From contig NZ_MECK01000246.1 in NCBI RefSeq assembly GCF_014596465.1, positions 1 to 52,892 on the forward strand: a DNA stretch of 52,892 bases, in the 5' to 3' direction. Source of the DNA: Streptomyces sp. CBMA123. GTDB taxonomy: Bacteria; Actinomycetota; Actinomycetes; Streptomycetales; Streptomycetaceae. Positions 27,763 through 36,162 of the stretch are shown piece by piece. Every line of letters starts with the position of its first letter. Positions within the stretch are counted from its first letter, which is position 1. The notes beneath the pieces were generated by a model. That model was not told the DNA's origin and did not search any database. It saw only the letters and a list, made by a program, of their open reading frames with translations. A program made the position numbers and the translations under genes.

Positions 27763-29310
27763 ATGCCGGTGACACTGCGCGATCTGCTTCAGGAAGAGGG
27801 CCTCGGCCTGCGACTGTGCACCGGCACGGCCGGGGTCGAACGGGTCGTGCGCTGGGTCGCGGTGACGGAACTCGCCGACCCCTCGGAGTGGGTGACGGGT
27901 GGCGAGCTGCTTCTCACCACCGGCCTGCGGCAGCGCACCGCCGCCACGCAGACCGCCTTCGTCCAGCGGGTGGCGGCGGCCGGCGTCTCGGGGATCGGCT
28001 TCGGCACCGGGCTGAGCCACCCCAGCGTCCCGCGGGCGACGGTGGCGGAGGCCGAACGGCTGGGCCTGGCGGTGCTGGAGGTCCCGTACGAGACGCCGTT
28101 CATCGCGGTGAACCGGCTGGTCGCCGAGCGGATCACGGCCGAGGACCACAGCGCGCAGCGGCGCCTGGTCGACCAGCACGACCTGCTGGTCCAGGCCCTG
28201 TTGAGCGGCGAGGGCCTGACCGCCCTGCTGCGGGTGCTGCGGCGGGCCTGCGGCTGCGAGGTCGCGGTGGTGGACCGCCACGGGGTGGTCCTCGCCGCCA
28301 GCCCGGAGCGGGCCGGGGCACTGCTCGGGCCACCCGGGCCCGCGCCCGCGAGCGGCATCGGCGGGGCCGGGGCGCTGCGGCTGCCGGTGCGGGTCGACGG
28401 GGTGGTCACGGCGTTCCTGTGTCTGCGCTCGGCCGGGCCGGCCGCGGACGTGCTCCCGTACGCGGTCCGGCTGGTCGGGCTGGAGCTGGCCCGTCGTCAG
28501 GCCTACCTGGCGGGGCGGCGGGAGCTGGTCGGCCAGGTCGTCGAGGACGTCGTGCGGGACGTGATCGCGCCGGCGGCCGCCGAGCGCAGGCTCGCCGTGT
28601 TCGGGCTGGACCCCCAGGGCGCCCACCGGGTGGTCCTGGGCCGGCTGGCGCCGGAGGACGAGCGGTCCGGGGAGCGGTCCGGAAGCGGCCGCCAGGAGGC
28701 GGAACGGCGGTTCGCCCGGCTGGACTGGCAGTCCGCGGGCCGCCCGGACTCCCCCGAGCCCGTGCTCACCGCCGTCGTCAACCGGTACCTGGTGGCGGTG
28801 CTCCCGGCGGCCACCCCGGTGGAGGAGCCGGCCCGACGGTTCGGCGCCGCGCTGTCCGGTCTGGACGCCCGCGCCTCGGTCGGCATCGGCGGCTGCTACC
28901 GGGGGGTCGACGGGCTGCGCTGGAGCTGGTTCGAGGCCCAGGCCGCCCTCACCAAGGGCCACGGGGTGCACGGCGGCGACCCGCTCAACCTGCCGCGCCT
29001 GCTGCTGTCCACCCCGGACCTCCCGCTGAAGGAGCTGGCCGCCGAGGTGCTGCGCCCGCTCACCCGGTTCGACCAGGCCAACCGCGCCGACCTCGTCGCG
29101 ACCCTGCACGCCTACCTGGCCGCGGACTGCTCGGTCCAGGCCGTCGCCGACCGGCTGTACGTCCACCGCAACACCGTCCGCTACCGGCTGGACCAGATCG
29201 AGCGCCTCACCGGCCGATCGCTGCAGTCCCTGCAGGACCGCTTCCAGCTCTGGCTGGCCCTGCTCGCCGCCTACCCGGAGCGCCAACCGGCCGTCCCGCG
29301 GCACGACTGA
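27763..29310 (+). CDS. PucR family transcriptional regulator
   Basis: 515 residues. The N-terminal PucR domain (about 5-120) contains WVAVTELADPSEWVTGGELLLTTG, quoted in part. A GAF-like middle follows, and the C-terminal PucR helix-turn-helix has YVHRNTVRYRLDQIERLTG near residue 465. Regulators of this class control purine, GABA and polyamine use. It is divergent from the importer operon, so it probably senses the imported compound. A TACAGT -10-like hexamer seven nt before the ATG suggests a leaderless transcript. Confidence 0.9.
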   Translation: MPVTLRDLLQEEGLGLRLCTGTAGVERVVRWVAVTELADPSEWVTGGELLLTTGLRQRTAATQTAFVQRVAAAGVSGIGFGTGLSHPSVPRATVAEAERLGLAVLEVPYETPFIAVNRLVAERITAEDHSAQRRLVDQHDLLVQALLSGEGLTALLRVLRRACGCEVAVVDRHGVVLAASPERAGALLGPPGPAPASGIGGAGALRLPVRVDGVVTAFLCLRSAGPAADVLPYAVRLVGLELARRQAYLAGRRELVGQVVEDVVRDVIAPAAAERRLAVFGLDPQGAHRVVLGRLAPEDERSGERSGSGRQEAERRFARLDWQSAGRPDSPEPVLTAVVNRYLVAVLPAATPVEEPARRFGAALSGLDARASVGIGGCYRGVDGLRWSWFEAQAALTKGHGVHGGDPLNLPRLLLSTPDLPLKELAAEVLRPLTRFDQANRADLVATLHAYLAADCSVQAVADRLYVHRNTVRYRLDQIERLTGRSLQSLQDRFQLWLALLAAYPERQPAVPRHD

Positions 29311-29313
29311 CGG

Positions 29314-29353
29314 CCGTTCGGGTGACCCCGGTCCGCCGGTGTCACCCGAACGG
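29314..29353 (+). terminator. Terminator of the pucR-type gene
   Basis: A 13-bp perfect stem (CCGTTCGGGTGAC and its complement) with a 14-nt loop begins four nt after the stop. Confidence 0.75.
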
Positions 29354-29440
29354 GTGACCGCTGTCTGGTGTGGGCCGGAAGCCCGGTGGGAGGGTGAGGG
29401 CGCCCGCTCGACGGCAGGCAGCAAGCGATCGGAGCCGACC

Positions 29441-30859
29441 GTGAATCCAGCGCGAAGCCGTAGCCGCGAGGGAAGAAGCCGTCATCGCGGCGGAACGGGC
29501 CACGCGCTCGTGCTCGGTGCCGGTATCAGCGGCCTGTGCGCCGCCCGGGCGCTCTCCGGGTTCTTCGAACACGTCACCGTCGTCGAGCGGGACACCCTCC
29601 CGGAGACCTCCGGCGTCCGACGCGGAGTTCCGCAGGGGGCGCACGTGCACTCGCTGACGCCCGGTGGCGCGCAGGTCCTGGAGGAGTTCTTCCCGGGGTT
29701 CACCGATGAGCTGGCGGCCGGGGGCGGCACGCTGGCCGGGGCGTTGGACGAGCTCGACATCGTGTTCTTCGGTTCGCGCCTGCGGCAGGTACCGCTCGGT
29801 CGGGTGCTCCAGGTGAGCCGGCCCTTCCTGGAGGACCGGCTGCGCGAGCGGGTCCGCGCGCTGCCCGGCGTCCGCCTGCGGTCGGGGCTGGAGGCCACCG
29901 CGCCGATCGCCACCGGCCCCGGCGGGGTGAGCGGGGTCCGGCTGGCCCGCCCGGGGCAGCCCGACTCCTTCGAGGCCGTCGACGCGGACCTCGTCGTGGA
30001 CGCGATGGGCCGCGCGGGCCGGGGCGCCACCTGGCTCAAGTCCCTGGGCTACCAGGAGCCTTCCGCGGCCCGTCTGCGCGTCGACGTCGCCTACGCCAGC
30101 CGCCGCTACCGGGTGGCCCCGGGCGCGCTGGGGCCGGCCAAGGGCGTGCTGATCGGAGCGACCCAGGCCCGCCCCCGCGGCGCGGTCCTCACCCAGCAGG
30201 AGAACGACGCGTGGGTGCTCTCCCTCTACGGATTCGGCAGGGACGACCACCCGCCGGGTTCGCCGGAGCGGTTCCTCGACTTCGCCGAGGACCTGCTCGC
30301 CGCCGACACCTGGAACGCGCTCCGGAGCGCCGAACCGCTCACCGGGATCTCGTCCTTCGGCTACCCGGCCTCCCTCCGCCGGCACTTCCACCGGCTGCGC
30401 CGGATTCCGGACGGACTGATCTCCACCGGGGACGCGGTGTGCAGCCTCAACCCGATCTACGGGGCCGGGATGACGGTCGCCGCCCTGGAGGCGAAGGCGC
30501 TCCAGAGGTGTCTCGACGACGGCCTGGACGGCCTTCCCCGGCGCTTCTACCGGGAAGCCGCACGGGCCGTGCGGCTGCCGTGGCTGTTCTCCACCATGGC
30601 CGACCGGTCCATGCCGCAAGTCCCGGGCACCCACCCCGCCCTCGCCCGCCTGCTGGCGCACGCCTTCCAGGCCACCATGCGCGCCGCGGCCGACGACGCC
30701 CGGGTCGCCACCGCCGTCTGGAACGCCGTCAGCCTGACCGGTTCCCCGGCGGAACTGGCCCGGCCGGGGGTCATCGCCTCCGTCCTCCGGCACTGGTCAC
30801 CCGGCGCCGCCCCTCGTACGGCCGCCACCACTGACGGCGTCAGCCGCGGAAAGGACTGA
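29441..30859 (+). CDS. FAD-dependent monooxygenase/oxidoreductase
   Basis: 472 residues from the GTG at 29441, which has GGAG seven nt upstream. The dinucleotide-binding motif is LVLGAGISGLCAARAL (about residues 24-39), followed by the acidic VVERD. The second FAD motif is STGDAVCSLNPIYGAGMTVA (near 330-350). This is the arrangement of class A flavin hydroxylases and related squalene-epoxidase-like enzymes. The next gene, five nt on, encodes an NTF2-like protein, a common partner in polyketide or aromatic tailoring. The substrate is unknown and no other biosynthetic genes are adjacent. Confidence 0.85.
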   Translation: MNPARSRSREGRSRHRGGTGHALVLGAGISGLCAARALSGFFEHVTVVERDTLPETSGVRRGVPQGAHVHSLTPGGAQVLEEFFPGFTDELAAGGGTLAGALDELDIVFFGSRLRQVPLGRVLQVSRPFLEDRLRERVRALPGVRLRSGLEATAPIATGPGGVSGVRLARPGQPDSFEAVDADLVVDAMGRAGRGATWLKSLGYQEPSAARLRVDVAYASRRYRVAPGALGPAKGVLIGATQARPRGAVLTQQENDAWVLSLYGFGRDDHPPGSPERFLDFAEDLLAADTWNALRSAEPLTGISSFGYPASLRRHFHRLRRIPDGLISTGDAVCSLNPIYGAGMTVAALEAKALQRCLDDGLDGLPRRFYREAARAVRLPWLFSTMADRSMPQVPGTHPALARLLAHAFQATMRAAADDARVATAVWNAVSLTGSPAELARPGVIASVLRHWSPGAAPRTAATTDGVSRGKD

Positions 30860-30864
30860 TCCTC

Positions 30865-31359
30865 ATGCCGGACTTCGACGAGAGCGAGCGGAAGGCGTTC
30901 GTCGAACGCTGGGTGACCATGTGGGAATCGCCCACGGCCCCCGCCGACGCCATGGAGTACTACACGGAGGACTCCGTGATCGAGGACAAGGCCTTCGACC
31001 ACACCTACCGGGGCCACCAGGAGCTGCACGCGTACTTCAGCCGGGCCGGCGAGCTCTTCTCCGACATCCGTTCCGTCAGCCTGGGCGTGCTGGTCGGCCC
31101 GTCCCACGCGGTGGCCCACGTCCGGTACAGCGCCACCGTCAGGGAGCCGTTCCTCTGCCTCCCGGAGTCCAGCCGTGGACAGCGGTTCTCGCTCTACCTG
31201 ATGAGCCTGCTCGAATTCGCCGAGGACGGGCGGATCGCCCGGACGGTGGACGCGTACGACCGCACCTCCGTCCTGCAGCAACTCGGCGTCCTCCCCGCCA
31301 CCCCCCGCACACCCGCCCCGTCCGGCACCCCCTTCTCCGCCACGACACCGTCCGGCTGA
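30865..31359 (+). CDS. NTF2-like (SnoaL-type) protein
   Basis: 164 residues with a cone-shaped alpha+beta NTF2 fold predicted over residues 1-135 (WVTMWESP, then YYTEDSVIEDKAFDHTYRG, and FAEDGRIARTVDAYD near the end). The last 30 residues are Pro/Thr/Ser-rich and probably disordered. Family members are cyclases, hydroxylases, isomerases or non-catalytic. The gene is 5 nt after the flavin oxygenase and certainly in its operon, so they probably act on the same compound. Confidence 0.8.
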   Translation: MPDFDESERKAFVERWVTMWESPTAPADAMEYYTEDSVIEDKAFDHTYRGHQELHAYFSRAGELFSDIRSVSLGVLVGPSHAVAHVRYSATVREPFLCLPESSRGQRFSLYLMSLLEFAEDGRIARTVDAYDRTSVLQQLGVLPATPRTPAPSGTPFSATTPSG

Positions 31360-31503
31360 CGGCTCCCGACGGCCGCCGGCGGGCCCGGGCCGTTACCACG
31401 TCACGGCGAATCCCGCGACATCACCGGTCGGTCGGCACCCGAGCCCCGGTCGTTCTCCTACGATCGGGGCCACAACGGACGCCAGAGACGGGGTTGGTTC
31501 GCC

Positions 31504-32316
31504 ATGACCGATCAGAGCAGCGGGATCGACGAGTCGAAGCCGAGCATCGCCCGGGTCTACGACTACCTCCTCGGCGGCACGGACAACTTTCCCGTCGACC
31601 GGGAGATCGGGGACTACTTCCTCCGGGACCTGCCCGGCTCGGTGGCGATGGCCTACGCCAACCGCCAGGCCCTGGTGCGCGCCGTGGGCGCGATGGCCGA
31701 CGACGGCGTCCGCCAGTTCATCGACATGGGCAGCGGACTGCCGACCGCCGACAACGTGCACCAGGTCGCCCAGCGGCACCACCCCGCCGCGCGCGTCGCC
31801 TACGTCGACGACGATCCGACCGTACTCGACCACGGCCGGGCCCTGCTGGCCGCCGACGACCGCACCATCCTGGTCCAGGCCGACCTGCGCGAACCGGAGT
31901 CGGTCCGCGACCACCCGGACGTCCAGCGCCTGATCGACTTCGACCAGCCGGTGGGCGTCGTCTTCAGCGCCGTCCTGCACCACCTCAACGACTCCGAGCG
32001 GCCCGCCGACCTGGTGCGCTGGTGGGCGGCGGAGGTGCCCTCGGGCAGCCTGGTCTACGTCTCCCACTTCCGCTCCGGCGCCAACGAGGAGACCCGGCTC
32101 GTGGAGCAGAAGCTCCAGGACAGCTTCGGCCGCGGCCGCTGGCGCACCGATGAGGAGATCCTCGCCCTGTTCGGCGACCTCGACCTGCTCCCACCGGGCC
32201 TGGTCCCCTGCCGGTTGTGGCGCCCGGACCCCACGGCCGCCGAAGTGCCCACGGACGAGGGCGACCTGACGGTGTGGGAGCGGCTGATCTCCTGCGGACT
32301 GGCCGGCAAGCCCTGA
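31504..32316 (+). CDS. SAM-dependent methyltransferase of the Methyltransf_19 (DUF574) family
   Basis: 270 residues. The family hallmark KPSIARVYDYLLGGTDNFPVD begins at residue 13 (quoted in two overlapping parts in the family; here SIARVYDYLLGG is clear). Motif I is FIDMGSGLPT, and AVLHHLND and VYVSHFRSG are also typical. These proteins are highly expanded in Streptomyces, usually as stand-alone genes, with unknown substrates. Its own promoter probably lies in the 144-bp gap upstream. Convergent with the bL37 gene. Confidence 0.88.
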   Translation: MTDQSSGIDESKPSIARVYDYLLGGTDNFPVDREIGDYFLRDLPGSVAMAYANRQALVRAVGAMADDGVRQFIDMGSGLPTADNVHQVAQRHHPAARVAYVDDDPTVLDHGRALLAADDRTILVQADLREPESVRDHPDVQRLIDFDQPVGVVFSAVLHHLNDSERPADLVRWWAAEVPSGSLVYVSHFRSGANEETRLVEQKLQDSFGRGRWRTDEEILALFGDLDLLPPGLVPCRLWRPDPTAAEVPTDEGDLTVWERLISCGLAGKP

Positions 32317-32411
32317 CGGCCCGACGCGCGAACCCCTCTCGCCACGGGCCCCCTTCACGACGGACCCCCTTCGCCACGGGCCGACGGCCGACGCTCGCGA
32401 AGGGGGGTGGG

Positions 32412-32443
32412 CACCCGGCGCCGGTGGCACGCGGCGCCGGGTG
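32412..32443. terminator. Convergent terminator between the methyltransferase and bL37 genes
   Basis: A perfect 12-bp stem CACCCGGCGCCG and its complement with an 8-nt loop lies 12 nt from the bL37 stop. A second, wider stem (CCCCTTCGC/GCGAAGGGG) lies just to its left. Confidence 0.65.
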
Positions 32444-32454
32444 GGTCTACGGGG

Positions 32455-32529
32455 TCACTGGCAGGCCTTGCGGCCGTGGTTGGCCTTCTTCTTCCGCCGG
32501 GCCTTCTTCTTGCGGGCGCGCTTGGACAT
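32455..32529 (-). CDS. Ribosomal protein bL37 (24 residues)
   Basis: A very short, highly basic protein: MSKRARKKKARRKKKANHG followed by RKACQ. It matches the small actinobacterial ribosomal protein bL37, which sits deep in the 50S subunit near the peptidyl-transferase centre. GAGGA lies eight nt before the ATG. The usual C-terminus, as I recall it, is GKRPN(S); here it ends RKACQ, with a cysteine, so it could be a divergent paralog. It is downstream of an SDR gene by 35 nt on the same strand. Confidence 0.75.
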   Translation of the reverse strand: MSKRARKKKARRKKKANHGRKACQ

Positions 32530-32564
32530 CGTGCTGTTCCTCGTGGTCGTCGGGTGGGTGGGGT

Positions 32565-33386
32565 TCAGGCGGCCCGGCCGACCAGCTGGTCGGCGAGCTT
32601 GGCCAGGCGCTTCTGCGAGCGCTCCTCCTGGGCGGCCTGCGCGGTGGGCGCGGTCACACCGCCGTCGTAGTAGGCACCGTTGGCGACCTCGACGTCCGGC
32701 AGGCAGAGCCGGACCACGGCGGCCGCGCCCTCCGCCGCCGGCGCGCCGACCCGCCCGTAGAGCGGGAGCAGCGCGGTGTCGCACAGGCCCGGGTTGAGGC
32801 TGACGGCGGTGATGCCGGAGCCGGCCGGGGCCATCTCGGCGGTCGCCATGGTGAGCGCGAGCTGCGACTGCGCGTAGGCAGCGACCCGCGAGTACTTCTT
32901 GACCCGGTGCGGGTCCGACCAGTTCATCGACGCGGTGCGGTGCAGGGAGGAGGACACGTTGACGATCCGGGCGTCGCCGGCCGCCGCGAGCGGGGCCCGC
33001 AGCAGCTTGGACAGCAGGTGCGCGGCAAGGAAGTTGACCTGCAGCGAGATCTCGTTGCCGTCCTCGGTCAGGGTGCAGCGCTCGGGCGCCATCACGGCGG
33101 CGTTGTTCACCAGCAGGTCCAGCGCCGGGTAGTGCTTGACGACCGTGCCGGCCAGCACCGCGACCTCCGACAGCCTGGTGAAGTCGGCGGCCAGCTCGAC
33201 CAGTTGGTCCCGTCGGGCGCCCGCGGCGACCAGGCGCTCCACGGCGCCCGCCGCCTCGTCGGTGGTCCTGGCGTGCACCAGGACGGTCGCGCCGAGCCCG
33301 GAGAGCAGCCGGGCGGTCTCCCAGCCGATGCCGGAGGAGGCGCCGGTGACGAGGGCGGTGCGGGCAGGCAGAACAGCGTCGGACAT
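32565..33386 (-). CDS. Short-chain dehydrogenase-like protein with altered active site
   Basis: 273 residues. The cofactor motif is VTGASSGIGWETA (TGxxxGIG), then LVNNAAVMAPE (NNAG-type) and the serine strand IVNVSSSLHR. The catalytic YxxxK reads Tyr171-Ala-Gln-Ser-Gln175, so the lysine is replaced by glutamine. It belongs with retinol-dehydrogenase/WWOX-like SDRs. Loss of lysine would weaken oxidoreductase activity and suggests a non-classical role or a different proton relay. The ATG at 33386 fits the family; a longer N-terminus is open upstream but lacks similarity. Confidence 0.85.
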   Translation of the reverse strand: MSDAVLPARTALVTGASSGIGWETARLLSGLGATVLVHARTTDEAAGAVERLVAAGARRDQLVELAADFTRLSEVAVLAGTVVKHYPALDLLVNNAAVMAPERCTLTEDGNEISLQVNFLAAHLLSKLLRAPLAAAGDARIVNVSSSLHRTASMNWSDPHRVKKYSRVAAYAQSQLALTMATAEMAPAGSGITAVSLNPGLCDTALLPLYGRVGAPAAEGAAAVVRLCLPDVEVANGAYYDGGVTAPTAQAAQEERSQKRLAKLADQLVGRAA

Positions 33387-34012
33387 GACCCATCCAAGGG
33401 TGGAAGGCAACGGCGGGGTGCGGGAAGGGGCGGCACGAAGCCGCCCGCCCCGGGGCCGCCGGTGCGAGAGGGAGTGTGGTGCGGGGTGACGCTCGCCCGC
33501 CCCGGCCCCCGGAGCCGAACGGGGCGGGGGACGGGCGGCGTCGAACGACACGGGCACGGCGAACGGAGCCCGCCCGTGCGCGCGGCCGGTGGCCAGCGGG
33601 AAGGAGCTGGGGCCTACCGGACGGCGGTGGCGACCGCGACAGCGACGACGAACCGCGGCCGGCTATGCGGCGGGCGGTCGTGGTGGCGTGTCGAGCGGTG
33701 CATGCCCTCCATCAAAGCCCCCTGGAATGCCCGGGGCAAGCGCCCGCGCCCGCCCTGACGAACCCTTGACGCCGGCGCCAACCTCGGCTCCGCTCGGGCT
33801 GCCGACGGTCGCCGGGGTTCCGTCGGCCATTGCTCTGCCGCGGCTTTCGTCACCGCACCGGCACCGACGGCCGGGGTGGACGCCGGACGGCCCGCGCCCC
33901 GGGCTCGAAACGAGACACCGGGGCGCGGGCCGTCAGCGGGTGACCGGCAGGTGGTCGGCGCACGGTCGGCGGATGGTCGGCAGGTGGTCGGCGGGTGGTC
34001 GGCGGTGGGCCG
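33387..34012. other. Intergenic region with chitinase terminator and GGTCGGC repeats
   Basis: 626 bp without a gene I can support; several open frames on both strands lack ribosome-binding sites and family character. It holds the SDR promoter region (left), the chitinase terminator at 33886-33934 and a degenerate tandem array of GGTGGTCGGC-like units at about 33943-34010, immediately after the chitinase stop. Confidence 0.6.
33886..33934 (-). terminator. Chitinase gene terminator
   Basis: A perfect 17-bp stem GACGGCCCGCGCCCCGG and its complement encloses a 15-nt loop that itself can form a small CTCG/CGAG hairpin. It lies about 80 bp past the chitinase stop. Confidence 0.75.
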
Positions 34013-35743
34013 TCAACGGCTCTGCAGGGACTTGACGTTGTCCCCGAAGGTCCAGCCCTTGGAGCCGTCCCAGTTGAGCGACCAGGTCATCAACCCCTTC
34101 AGTGCGCCGCCGAAGGCGCTCCAGGCCTGGCCGACCGAGCCCGGGTCCAGGTACCCACCGCCCGCGCCGGGCTGGGCCGGCAGGCCGGGCACCTGCTTGT
34201 CGTAGGGGACCTTGACGGTGGTGCCCTGGATGGTCAGACCGTTGTTCAGGCAGGCGGTCTGGACGGTGAAGCCCTGCACGGTGCCGGCCTGGTAGGAGTC
34301 GCCGGAGCAGCCGTACATGCTGCCGTTGTAGTACTGCATGTTCAGCCACCACAGCTGGCCGTTGTCGGCGTACTTCTTGATGATCGGCAGGTAGGCGCCC
34401 CAGATGGAGCCGTAGGTGACACTGCCGCCGGTGACGTACGCGGTCTCGGGGGCCATGGTCAGGCCGAAGCCCGCGGGCATCTGGGCCAGCACGCCGTCGA
34501 TGATGCGCATCAGGTTCGCCTGGGAGGCGGACGGCGTCCTGATGTCGCCGCCGCCGGAGAGGCCGGTCTCGATGTCGATGTCGATCCCGTCGAAGTTGTA
34601 CTTCTTGAGGATCGGGACGACGGTCGCCACGAAGCGGTCGGCGACGGTGCTGGAGCTGAGGTCGATGCCGGCCGCGGCGCCGCCGATCGACATCAGGATC
34701 GTCGCGCCGGCGGCCTTGGCCTGGCACATCTCGGCGGGGGTGGAGACCTTGACGTTGGTGTCCATGCCGTCCTGCCACAGGACGGTGCCGTCGGAGAGGA
34801 TCACCGGGAAGGCGGCGTTGATGACGTTGTAGCCGTGGGCGGCGATCCGGCTGTCCGTGATGGGCACCCAGCCCAGGCCGGGGTGCACGCCGTTCGAGGC
34901 GCCGTCCCAGTTCTCCCAGTAGCCCTGGAGGACCTTGCCGGACGGCCGGGGCTTGGTCGGGCAGGTGTCACCGGGCGGGGGTGTGGTGGGCGGCGTCGTG
35001 GGAGGGGTGGTGGGAGGGGTGGTGGGCGGCGTCGTGGGAGGCGTGGTCGGCGGGGTGGTGGGCGGCGTGGGGCTGCCGCCGCCGGGGCCGGTGAGCGAGA
35101 CGTCGTCCGCGTCGTACGCGGGCTGCCCGTACCAGCCGTGCAGGTAGACCGTCACCGAGGTGGTGTTCGGCCCGGTGGTGAAGCCGACGCTGAGCTGACC
35201 GTAGGAGGCGTTGCCGGCCGTCCAGGTGGACGGGTCGCTGCCGCCGCCGGTGCCGGTGGCGCCCAGGTAGACGTAGCTGCCCTGGACGTAGGCGCTCAGC
35301 GTGTACGGGGAGTTGGGCTGCACGCTGACGGTCTGGCTGCACTGGGCGGTGTCCTGGCCGGTCGGGGTGGCCTGGAGGGCGGCGGCGCCGGAGTGCACCG
35401 GGCTGCCGACGACGGCGCCGGTGCCGCCGGAGCAGGTCCAGCCGGCGAGCCCGCTCTCGAAGCCGGGGTTGGCGACCAGATTGGGGGTGGCGGCCCCGGC
35501 CGTGACGGTGCCGGTCACCGCGAGGCCGGCACCGATGACGGCGGCGGCGCCGACCACGGCGAGGGAGCGGATCAGGACGGTCGGGCGGTGCTGGGCGCTG
35601 CCGCTCGGGCGTACCCGCGACGCGCGCTCCAGGCCGGCCCGGGGCGGCTCGTTCCCGGCCTGGTCGCCGTGGTGGCGGCCGGGTTCCGGGGCGGGGCGGA
35701 AACCACCCGACGGGCGTGGGGCTCGCGACCTCCGACGGAACAT
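34013..35743 (-). CDS. Secreted GH18 chitinase with N-terminal carbohydrate-binding module
   Basis: 576 residues. A long basic N-terminal region (about 50 residues) precedes the hydrophobic segment AVVGAAAVIGAGLAVTGT and a cleavage site near AGAAT. A CBM4/9-like module follows (about 85-215, NLVANPGFESGLAGW), then a TPPTTPP linker encoded by 12-bp tandem repeats (34980-35062), then the GH18 barrel (about 250-576). The catalytic signature DGIDIDIE gives Glu392 as acid/base, with YNGSMYG and the C-terminal Trp (LMTWSLNWD) lining the cleft. It hydrolyses chitin outside the cell. The ATG at 35743 has GAAGGGAG upstream. Confidence 0.95.
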   Translation of the reverse strand: MFRRRSRAPRPSGGFRPAPEPGRHHGDQAGNEPPRAGLERASRVRPSGSAQHRPTVLIRSLAVVGAAAVIGAGLAVTGTVTAGAATPNLVANPGFESGLAGWTCSGGTGAVVGSPVHSGAAALQATPTGQDTAQCSQTVSVQPNSPYTLSAYVQGSYVYLGATGTGGGSDPSTWTAGNASYGQLSVGFTTGPNTTSVTVYLHGWYGQPAYDADDVSLTGPGGGSPTPPTTPPTTPPTTPPTTPPTTPPTTPPTTPPPGDTCPTKPRPSGKVLQGYWENWDGASNGVHPGLGWVPITDSRIAAHGYNVINAAFPVILSDGTVLWQDGMDTNVKVSTPAEMCQAKAAGATILMSIGGAAAGIDLSSSTVADRFVATVVPILKKYNFDGIDIDIETGLSGGGDIRTPSASQANLMRIIDGVLAQMPAGFGLTMAPETAYVTGGSVTYGSIWGAYLPIIKKYADNGQLWWLNMQYYNGSMYGCSGDSYQAGTVQGFTVQTACLNNGLTIQGTTVKVPYDKQVPGLPAQPGAGGGYLDPGSVGQAWSAFGGALKGLMTWSLNWDGSKGWTFGDNVKSLQSR

Positions 35744-35846
35744 GCTGTGCTCCCTTCCCGCCGGGCGCCATGGACATGACCGACGCGTGGGGGCGAGACG
35801 CCCGGCCGTGGGTGAGGTGGGGACATGTGGGGCTGTGCCGGACGGG

Positions 35847-35875
35847 ATCGTAGGAGGGCGGGCCGAGTCGGTCAA
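35847..35875 (-). promoter_or_regulatory. Chitinase promoter
   Basis: Read on the minus strand: -35 TTGACC (35875-35870), a 17-bp spacer and -10 TACGAT (35852-35847), about 100 bp upstream of the start codon. The -35 directly abuts the chitin-response repeats. Confidence 0.75.
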
Positions 35876-35876
35876 T

Positions 35877-35903
35877 AGGTCTGGACCATTTAGGTCTGGA
35901 CCA
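35877..35903. promoter_or_regulatory. Two DasR-type/chitin-response direct repeats
   Basis: AGGTCTGGACCA occurs at 35877-35888 and again, identical, at 35892-35903, 15 bp apart. The complement TGGTCCAGACCT is the 12-bp direct repeat known from Streptomyces chitinase promoters and matches the DasR-responsive element. Chitin induction and N-acetylglucosamine-sensitive DasR control are therefore expected. Confidence 0.85.
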
Positions 35904-36093
35904 CTCACGGAGGGCGCCCCGACCCGGCCGGGATCCAGCGGACGGTTCGCCCTACCCACCACCCCGTCCCGCCTCCCCCTCAATGCCGCCGACCCTCTGC
36001 CGACTCTCCGCCTACGCTCGGCCGGGTCCGGCCGGGTCCGAAGTCAACTCCCGGCGCGGGCCCAGCCGTCGGGCCCCGGCCAGGCGCGGGCGC

Positions 36094-36147
36094 CGGCGGC
36101 TCGCCGCACCCGCCGGCGCCTGCGGGTGCGGGTGCGGCGAGCCGCCG
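36094..36147 (-). terminator. Strong hairpin after the reductase gene
   Basis: A perfect 20-bp stem (CGGCGGCTCGCCGCACCCGC and its complement) with a 14-nt loop starts 15 nt past the stop of the minus-strand reductase gene. The rest of 35904-36093 shows no feature. Confidence 0.8.
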
Positions 36148-36162
36148 ACACCCGGACCGGGC

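Noticed and set aside
33614..33853. Short frames in the gap between the SDR and chitinase genes
   Set aside because: No ribosome-binding site, no domain and no consistent codon bias; the gap is left without a gene.
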